Source: Fomitopsis serialis
Taxonomy: Eukaryota > Basidiomycota > Agaricomycetes > Polyporales > Fomitopsidaceae
NCBI RefSeq assembly: GCF_022376445.1
Contig: NW_025955047.1
Span: 101,300 to 165,299, forward strand
Direction of reading: 5' to 3'
DNA length: 64,000 nt
The notes beneath the pieces were generated by a model. That model saw only the letters and a list, made by a program, of their open reading frames with translations, was not told the DNA's origin and searched no databases. The translations under genes and the position numbers were made by a program. Below, one piece after another: positions 55,558 through 64,000 of the stretch (the stretch's first letter is position 1; every line of letters starts with the position of its first letter).

Positions 55558-56382
55558 GACGTGAGTTAGTGTTCACATCCGAGGCAGAAGTCATGTCTCA
55601 TTTCGATGGTGATTGACAGGAGAACTACTCAAATATATGGGACCGCAAGCGAGACATCCAATATGACCTCGCGTCCTCGTCGTATGAGAGAACATGACCT
55701 ACCAGAAACATCAGCAGGAGGCAGGAGCCGAACGCGTCGCGCATGGGCAGAGGCAGTTGCAAATCGTTGACATCAGGAGGTGACTCGGGTGACGTGGCTA
55801 CACAGGCATCTATTATGTATGAGGCTGGTCGAACATCGTTTGTTCCGACACGTATAGTCAGAACGACACAACACGCAGTGTCAACGTGTGACGCGCTCGC
55901 ACAGTCAAACCTGAAGCCTGAGACTCGGGAGCCACCGGCCATGTCACGCCCAGGCTGGCTGAGGGCATCGTGCCACCGTAAGCAGAACCCACGATGAGCC
56001 GATCCGCGAGGATGGCTGTCACGTCGACGCTGCAAACCTTAGGTTTGGGAGAGAAGAAGGCCCGCGAACTCTGCGCCTCCCAGATGTACCTAAGAACCAT
56101 TCTGCTTAGCATCGCAGACCAGTGCAAGTAGACAGGTGTGCACCATTGCGGTGGAAGTATGCAGGATGCACCACTTGACGACGATTCCCTTGATCATCTC
56201 GCCGCATGATATGCATGTGTGTGCCTACCGCGTGTACCACTATCGCGCTTTCCACCTGTATGCTGCGCTGTGTGAGTATATCATCGCCGAACACGGGCCA
56301 TGAAGACGATAGCATGTATGAAGATGACGCACGATGCTGCATAATTTCATCTCAATCAACCATCATTACTCGTGAATCATCC
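55558..56382. other. Spacer between the F-box gene and gene I
   Basis: No gene is supported. The two genes converge here. Confidence 0.6.
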
Positions 56383-58024
56383 TCATTGCATTGTTTTAGC
56401 GACGACGTTACCTACTACACTGGCCCCGAAAAGTGCACTGTCACTGAGCTCCGCTATCTGGATGAGCGCATCCATAAGCGCAGGGACGACGAACGGCGTC
56501 GCGCACTCCCGCCGCGCATCTGCCACGACGCGCTCTGCGAACTCCCGCTGCCGCCGCTCTGCATACAGCGACGCCTCTGCCACGCGCCGTGCATCGGTCT
56601 CCGCCCTCAGCTCTGCACGGAGTGCTTCACGCGAGGAACATAAGCAAGCTGAGCCCCAACGTCGCGGATGTAAGACACACCTTCCACCTCATCCTTCCCC
56701 TCCGAACGTCCCTCAGACGTCCATGGCCGCTCCCGCGCACGCAGAGGCACCTCTCCCGGCGCGCGTTTCCCTGCTCCAGCCGCTGCACCAGCGCCGCTTC
56801 CCGCGCACGCAGCGCCGCCATCTCCCGACGCACGTCCCACACCTCGCGCATCAGCGTACCCACGTCCGACGCCGTCGTGCTGATGCTGGACATGCTCGTC
56901 GCCGAGCTCCTGGCCGAGAACATCGACGACGCAGAGGACCCGTGGCTCGCGCGCGAGGGCGACGGACTTGAGCGGGAGCTCTTCGCAAACGCGTACGAGG
57001 CGCTGGGAGGAGGGAAGAGGCCGCGTCGAGGAGACTCCTGCGACGGTCGCTTCAGGGCTGGAGGACTGCTGTGCAGGATAGCGTCGTGGCTCTCCTCCTC
57101 GACCTTGGGGACTACGAAGCCTTGTGGCCGTGCGGACGTTGTCCCGTTAGCGGTGGCCGCAGCTCTGTAGTTTTCGAAGGGGACGCGAACCCCACGCCGG
57201 ATGCTGGGGCACTGAACGCTGCGGTACCCGGACGCAGGCCTGTCGACGAAGGTGTTTCCTTGGGAGCGGCGGAACGTTCATCTGTGGAGCTGTCAGCCTC
57301 GCCGTGGAACCTGGAAACGAAGTGATTTGTGTGGTCTTGACCGGTGCTCAGCTACAGGCATTCCGAGAATAGGCACGGAACCTACACTGGTGTGACGGTG
57401 CCATTGGTCGCGCCAGCGGCGAACTCGCATGTCTCGCGAGGAGCGTCGACTTGGGCGCGGTGGGGGCCTTGCCGGGGCCTGGGGCAGGCACATCGCGTGT
57501 GTGCGCAGATGCCTTTTTCTGTCTTTTATAAGCGAAGGGCGCGGAGGCGACCGTCCGCGATCCGCTAGCAGACCAGCCATGAGCGACGCGCCTCGTACAC
57601 GCGACGTCCCGACCCACCCGTCATGTAGTTCGATCCTCCCACTGACGAAGGGGACGGTGTGAAGCGTAGGATGCTGTGATGTAGCGTACGACAGCTCACA
57701 TGAACAGATCCGGAAACGACCTCGTGGATCTGCGAATGTCTTGGAAGGCAGCGATGAGCTGCCGGTGCAACGACTGTGGGTCTGATCAGAGTCGGAGACA
57801 TACCTAGAGCGAAACAAACACACGCTGCCATCCGCCGCGTCCCAATTGCACAGGACAAATCCTGTGCGCCACGACTTGAAGACACATTCGTGTGGCATCG
57901 GCAGCCCCAACGTCCGCAAGTCGTCTCCAAGGAAGCCCGCTAGGTACCGTTCCGCGTCCTCTTGGTATATATTGAACAGACGAGCCTTGTCCGCTCTATA
58001 CTGAATGAGCATCGTGACCGCCAT
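56383..58024 (-). pseudogene. Family gene I: G-type member with shifted central frame
   Basis: The start ATG is at 58024. Exons 57824-58024 (67 codons; I-Q-Y-R, D-D-L-R-T-L-G-L-P-M-P, G-F-V-L-C-N-W), 57700-57773 (74 nt) and 57618-57641 (24-nt microexon) fit perfectly, as does the last pair (donor at 56680, final exon 56383-56624). Between 57564 and 56681 the reading frame changes twice: once between about 57350 and 57280 and back near 56800. These are compensating one-base shifts, or an intron I cannot place plus one shift. The central frame still matches gene G (P-K-V-E-E-E-S-H, E-V-W-D-V-R-R-E). It is therefore a recently damaged gene, or an intact one with sequence errors. With G it forms an inverted pair around the F-box gene. 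Confidence 0.7.
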
Positions 58025-61000
58025 CGCGAGTGCAGGTATCAGTGGAATCGAGGAGGAAGGAGGAGCAGGAAGAGCGGGAAGAGCAGGAAGAGGACAACCC
58101 CTTGCAAGAGGATGTAAGTTGGATGTAAGTTGCGCATTAGGCCACGGCAAATCCGCGATCGAGATTGAAATAAAATTAATGCGCATGCCCGTGCCACGGA
58201 TACTCTGTCGTCGATATCCGGAGGCACGGTGCACGAAGGTTGAAGGGATTGTCTACGTCTGCCTGGGGAGACTACCTCTGTCAAGCTCTGCGAACTACCC
58301 AAGAGTCAGGACCCTCGAGCTCGTTCACCGGACGGCCCAGGTATGGAACAGAAGCGGTATGTATCGTGTCACGGGCGACTCCCCACTAGTGGCGACGCAC
58401 CTTGGGCGACCTCTGTTAGCTCTGCACGACGCCCAGAGGGGGTCAGATCCAGACGTTCGCATGACGATGTCACGACACACCGGGAGAGCCACCAGGATCG
58501 AGTTGCTCGCGATTGGCGATCTGCGGTCTCGCCCCGCGTCGAGCGCCGGTTGCGCATCGCCCATGACGCGTCTCTGACAGGTCTCTGACGCATGTCGTCG
58601 CCGCTGCTCTCTCTGTCCGCGACTCGTCTTGTCGACTCGTCCAGCCAGCAATATCCGTCCACGACCGCCATCCGCTCTCCGCGTGAGCACCCCGCCCTTC
58701 CGATGCGCCGAGGCTTCTGCGTGCCTCGCAACACGACCCCGGTGCCCGACACAGGCACGACCCGCGCACAGTACTAGTATCGCGCCTGGTATGTATGCGT
58801 GTCCGCCTTCCCTCACTGTACTAACGAGTGTCCCAAGGACGCTCAGAGCGCTGCGCCCCGCCCCTGTCCAAGACCCGTTCTCCGTCCATTCGCCCTCCAC
58901 ACACCCGCCCGCCCACCATCCCTCCCACGCGTCGACTGCGCTACCCGACGTACTTCCCGTGTCCCGCGGTCGGCCGTCGCAAGCCAACGATCTGCTGCAT
59001 ACAACGCGAAGACATGAAGAAACGGGTACGCGTCAGCGACACCGAACACGCTAATACGGGAGTGCGTACCGGACCCTCTGGTCTACACAGATGGCTGTCC
59101 GTGCTGGCGTCCGCACCGGTACGTGTCACTGTGGACGCTGCGCATCCCGCGCGCTGTCGCGTTCTGCGTGGCAGGACCACGTCAGCCGCCTGGAGCGACG
59201 CAAACTAACTGACGTACCGGTGGCGATGTGCAGCCCGCGAGACAGGCAGGTGCGTTAGACCGTTCTGCGTGGCGACGTATGTGAGTGACACTTGCAGGGC
59301 AGCAGGTCATGAGTCACGTACCACAGCGAGCTCAAGTTGTGGATGCCGAGAGCCGTGCTTGAGGCTGACGTCTGCATAGTCGAGGGCCGCTCGATGCGAG
59401 ACATCGGGAGCCGCGGATGATCAGACAGAGGGCGGACGTCGTGACCTATGGACGGCAGACCAAACGCTCATGCATCACGGCTCGGCGCGTGCGACGCAAG
59501 ACCTCATGTGGGGAAGCAGCTTGCACGGTCGGTGAGGGCCGTGCGGGAGGGGACGGTGAGCGCGTGAGGGGACGTGCCAGAGACTGAGCAGCCCTGGACC
59601 AGCCTGCACACAGTGCACGCCCGGGCAAGGGGCAACCGGCGTGGCAAACTCCGCGTCCACGTCTGCTCGCACGGTGGTCGCGGCTCACGAGCGCGGACCA
59701 GGACGGCCGTTGGATACGTATGGGTGCGCGCAGCCGCTTGTTCGCTAACACAGCCGGTCGCGAGGCGTCGGTCGCACAGAAGGCGTGACGGCGGTGTGTT
59801 TGCGGACGGGACTCATAGAGCGCAGGCAGAGGCAAGTGGCTAGCGCGCAGATGCGTGCTGACCGTCACGACCACAGGGCTTCGCTTGCCGACTCAAGGAC
59901 GTCTACGGACCGAGGGCGAGTCCGTGACGATACGGGGATGGGCCGCAGGTGCTCTCATGACACACAATTGCACGAAGGTACGTGCGCTGTTGCATCCGCT
60001 TGCCATCGAGTGACATGGACATCGACGTGCGGCCGCCTCCTCGCTTACGCTTACGCGGGGCGCGGACGTTGCTATACCGACCCAGTGCTCGCACAACGAA
60101 CACACGTCCGGTCCCCACGCCGGGACAGTACGGCACCCGAGATTACGGCACCCGAGACCGATCTCCTCGCCGTCACCGGACGTTGAGGGCTCCATGTGCC
60201 GAGTGAGTGCACAGGACGAGGTCGGTTCTCAAGGAGACGAGCCAGTCTGCCGTCCACCGAGCCAGGCGAGCAACTTCCACCCACCGGGAGCTCACGGGGC
60301 ACGCATGGCTGGGACGGGCGAGGCCCGACATGGACATGCCGGTCTGCCCTGTGTTACGCAACGACCGCGGGCGGGACAGGCCGAGCATGACGGCCCGGGG
60401 TTTGCTCTGTCCGCTGTCCGGAGCGTCGCCGTGCGCAGCGCGCTGTCAGCTCTGCTTCAACAGTAAGCCGGTGACGACGCGCCTGTGCACGCCGCCGGCT
60501 GAGTGTGGTCTGTCGACGTGGACTACTGCTACTGCTATGTAGATGGACGTATCCCCCGGACGAATATATCTGTTGAGTGCAGATGTGAGTGGTAGCGGAC
60601 GTGACGAAGCTGAAGAACTCGCTGCGAGCAGAGTCGAACGCGGGACGGACTCTGACGGGCAGGACGTTAGGGACGCAGGCATATGACAACAGTGGAACGC
60701 ATGGACGTACCTTCCAAGTCCGCCGTTTGAGACTGGCTAGTGTTCTGTCGAGAGCTGGGAGGGCATGGTGAGTCGTCGGAATCGCGCATGCCTTACTTCT
60801 GATGTGACGCACCTAGCCAGCTTGTACTTGGTTCGACGGATACTCGTCAGTGACCAGTCGGTGGATGCCAATGAGTGATAGCGTACCTAACGAGTCGGTG
60901 GTCTCCGGACTCTGGCAGGGCTGTAGTTCGACAGGATCACGTATGCCGTGCGATCATCCTGGTGAGAGGTTCATTGAGCTACATAGACCACGGTGGACGA

Positions 61001-64000
61001 ATGGCACTGACTTACTATCCCGTTGACAGGATGCCTCCTTGGTTCGAATGCAAGTCTGGTGCAGGAATCGTTAGCGCAGCCCGAGACTCGAGGACACTGG
61101 CGACCGCCTACAGCGGTCCTGCTGCCTGACGATCGACTTCTGCGTAGCGACCGTGCCCATCCCGGGCCGAGCCCATCGTGCAGCTCAGCCCATCTCACGA
61201 TAGCCGATTGGTTCATCGGACCCCGCCGAGTCGCAATTCAAAGGCACGGCGCTCCGGACGCAGCAAGACATCATCAAGATGTTGCAAATTGCACAGTAGT
61301 GCCACGTCCGAGATTCCCGTTCGGTGCGCTTCCGAATGTCGTCAGCTGCAAGCCCACGGCAGACGACGAGTCGCGTATTCGATACAACACGACGACCAGT
61401 GGACAGCGGCATCGTCTACTACCCGCAACACGACTGGACCGACGACACTGCGCATGATTTTTGCAGACCAGTCCTGCATGCGTCTGGCGGTCTCTGGCAG
61501 CGGCGCGTCCCCATGTATCAATCAAGGGACAGGCACATGAGGCCCAGAACACCGACCTCCGATCGTGTGCAACGAGCCACACCAGTACCGCAACGCTGGT
61601 CCGGGCTCTCGCACACGTCACGGCGATCGGGATGACCGGTAGTCTCGGATGCCCTGTCTCCTCTAGCGAAGGATACACCCACTACGTACGGTAAGTACTG
61701 GTGTATAGTATGGTGTATTGTGCGTGAAGCACGTATATTCCAATTCGTATTGAAGAGACCGTCAGCTTGTCGATTGACCGAGTTGGCAAGAGAAGTGGCG
61801 ACGTACCAGTTCGTCTTACGTGGGGTAAGTAGCATTGTTATTGGGAATGGAAGAGCGGAATCAGGATTAGAGAACAAATCCACAGCCCGAGAACAACGTA
61901 CCGCACGTGAATATCAGGTAGGCAGGCTGCGGAGTACGCGGAGGACACCGTGACTGCGCGCACACGACCTCGGTAACAACGGAATACGGGTGTACCTTAC
62001 GGGTCCGCCGTTTGACACCGGCTATCGCGTCGAGCTGGACAGGCATTGGTTAGTCGTCGGGATCGTGCATACTCTGCTTCTGATATGACACACCCAGTCA
62101 GCTTGCCTCCGGTTCGACGGATATCCGATAGTAACGAGTTGGTGGTTTCTCGACTCGAATCGGGCTGCGTTTCTATGACATTGTGTTCGCCGTGCGATCA
62201 ACAGACTGGTGTGCCAGTGAGAGGTTCAGATTGAGTTCGACGACAAAGAGTGAACGACGATGACTTACAGTTGCATTGATGGGATGTTCGTAGTCGACAC
62301 CTTCATGATTAGCAACGGAATCGAATGTCAGCCTTAGCCTGGCGATCTGAGCAATTGTAGTTTAGTATCGGGATCACATGTATCTGTTCAGAACATAAGA
62401 AACTCACCGAACTGTATGATCAGTAGTGGCCAATAATTGTGACGGAAGTGTACACTTACGCCACGAGCACCTGACAGTGATGCAAGATTCATCGCTCTGA
62501 TTATAGCGTTACCGTGCTCTACAGGGCAGTTTCAGTGAATGTGTTAGTTGACTTTCGCGGACAGAATAACCCACCGTTCCGCGAAGCACCTGGCTGCTAT
62601 CCGGGGCTGGCAAAAACTATCAGAACTCGTGTACGTCAATTCACTCCCAGAAGCAGAGTCAACACTGTCGTGCACTTACCTTCCGGGAGCGCAGCAATTG
62701 CCTGTCAAAGCGTCAGAGCATTGAATAGGAGTGGATCAAAGCAATAGACGACTGTTGGTCGAGTTGCTGCGAGGGATGGGGTCTACGCCACAAGTGGCCT
62801 GTCTTATATACCCTGGATAGAGACCAAGCCGCGCGTGCGATGGTCCGTGCGCGTGAGTCAACCTTCCGGTGATGTGCTGTCATCCCGACTCCCATCAAAT
62901 TGCTACCGCTTAACGATCCGCCGCTTCCCACTCGTCGTGTCCAATAGCAATGAAGGCGGGCTGCACTTACCGGGTACAGTGGTAAGCCATTTCCGAATCA
63001 CCGGGAGAATTCCCGTCTTCCCAGGTTGCGAGGTTCCTGCTTGACACATGTTTGCTATGATTGGCGCTTGTACAGCGAAACCGGTGATGCGATATTCTCT
63101 CGCAGCTGCGATCCGTAAGTGTCTTCGTGGCGAGCTCCCAGCACTGGCAGGGTCATCTCATCGGGAGAATTGACACTGCACGCGGGCGAGAATTCATTTG
63201 AGAAAGATATGCAAAAGAGGTATCACATATCCTAGAGAACTTTTATGTACCACCAGGTGAGGACAAGTCATAGGATGAGAAGGAGAGCCAAACATGAACG
63301 GGCGTAAAACAGGCGCCCACAGCCACAGCGGTTGAGAGCCTCGTGTCTTCAGATCGTGCTCGAGCGATCTCAATCCCTTGGGCCTTCAAGCACCGGCGGC
63401 TCTTGCCCCGCCTCTGTGACCGTTGTCCATGCTTCTCACAACACACACTAAGAAATCTACAAGTGCAGGAACTGGGACTCATCTGCGGCTGTCCTTGGGC
63501 ACTCAAGCACCAACAATAACCTTCCACTACCACTCGACTCAATCGCGACGACTCCGAGTTAGCGCTGACGCCTGCTACACTCGCAAACAATGACGGCGGT
63601 GTCTGAATGGTAAGGTCGTGGTCAGATCAGCATGCATTGCTGGTCAGCTAGGCGAGGACATTGGAGTAAGTACCGTGTTGCCGGTGCCTTCGTGACAAAT
63701 ACTCTAGACTCTAGAACATCCGGTAGGGTCCGAGTCGGGCAACCGTCGAGAGCACAAGAGCCAGGATCAACTTGTGCACTCGTGTGTTCGGCGGTATCCA
63801 AGGCGGGTAATCTTGTACATCAATCAAAGACCGGTGTCACACCTTGGGCAAGCCCGAGGAGATGTTACCTAGTAAAGTACTCAGTGACGAAGCTCCCTCA
63901 GGATGCTGTCTCATACAAACTGGCACTTGTTCTGTCAGTGTGACACGATGGTCAACGGGGCTACTATCCTAACTGAGGCTTCAGGAAATGAGTTCAGGGA
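58025..64000. other. Degenerate, repeat-derived region without supported genes
   Basis: Frames here are short or GC-driven on both strands (for example 58325-58987, -). A diverged direct duplication links about 60700-61040 with 62000-62290 (shared TCCGCCGTTTGA, GTTCGACGGATA, TGCGATCA, GTGAGAGGTTCA). Around 63325-63370 the stretch AGCGGTTGAGAGCCTCGTGT and the following GAGCGATCTCA match the 10.7-kb unit at about 11320-11360 and 22007-22047. So part of this region is an old relative of the unit. No RNA gene is seen. Confidence 0.5.

Noticed and set aside
58325..58987. 220-codon minus-strand frame
   Set aside because: It lies in a high-GC region where several frames are open at once; composition is not protein-like and no motif is present.
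61030..61060. GGTTCGAATGC resembling a tRNA B box
   Set aside because: No A box or cloverleaf can be formed upstream, so it is not a tRNA gene.
1..64000. CRISPR arrays, prophage or bacterial operons
   Set aside because: No regularly spaced short repeats or bacterial signals; the spliceosomal introns show a eukaryotic genome.

Overview
The window looks like a basidiomycete (Agaricomycete-type) nuclear chromosome. Genes are cut by many 46-80 bp introns of the GTRNGT...YAG type. There is a Ty1/Copia retrotransposon primed by an initiator-tRNA fragment, an F-box/LRR gene of mushroom type, and compact ordinary genes between repeat-rich stretches. Nothing bacterial (operons, Shine-Dalgarno sites, CRISPR) is present, and I recognise no tRNA or rRNA gene.

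Layout. 1-28151 is a segmental duplication: a 10,686-bp unit occurs twice in tandem (1-17281 and 17282-27967), followed by a short diverged third start (27968-28151). Copy 1 carries a young Copia element (2737-9326, identical 501-bp LTRs, GATGG target duplication); copy 2 keeps the empty site. Most of the unit has no supported gene, but each unit ends in one member of a multigene family (A1 at 16100, A2 at 26787), and the window opens on the last exon of another (A0). 28661-42159 holds five more members: C (broken, -), D (-), E (-), F (+) and H (broken, -), with a short dispersed hairpin repeat between them. 45883-49468 holds two ordinary genes: a Ser/Pro-rich protein with SxIP motifs and a nine-exon aldo-keto reductase with a C-terminal membrane anchor. 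50166-58024 holds two more members in inverted orientation, G (+) and I (-, frame-damaged), flanking an F-box/LRR gene that carries an in-frame C2H2 zinc-finger segment. 58025-64000 is degenerate repeat-derived DNA related in part to the 10.7-kb unit.

The main discovery candidate is this multigene family: eight members plus one tail in 64 kb. It is defined by a first exon of about 67-84 codons with the pattern Y-[RD] ... D-[LF]-x2-[LM] ... P ... C-x-W, a roughly 25-codon helical second exon, and a 24-nt (30 in F) microexon of constant phase. A disordered linker follows (with a bipartite nuclear-localisation-like motif in C, D and H), then a C-terminal coiled coil. I do not recognise the domain. 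Members vary strongly in the N-terminal domain, are partly homogenised in the C-terminal part, include pseudogenes, and have been recombined into a chimera (A1). This is the pattern of a fast-evolving, probably nuclear, self-associating protein family; its function is unknown.

The second candidate is the Copia leader. About 1.4 kb between the primer binding site and the gag start contains no ATG in any frame, yet carries a 270-codon open reading frame lacking methionine, and the gag frame is also open upstream of its own ATG.
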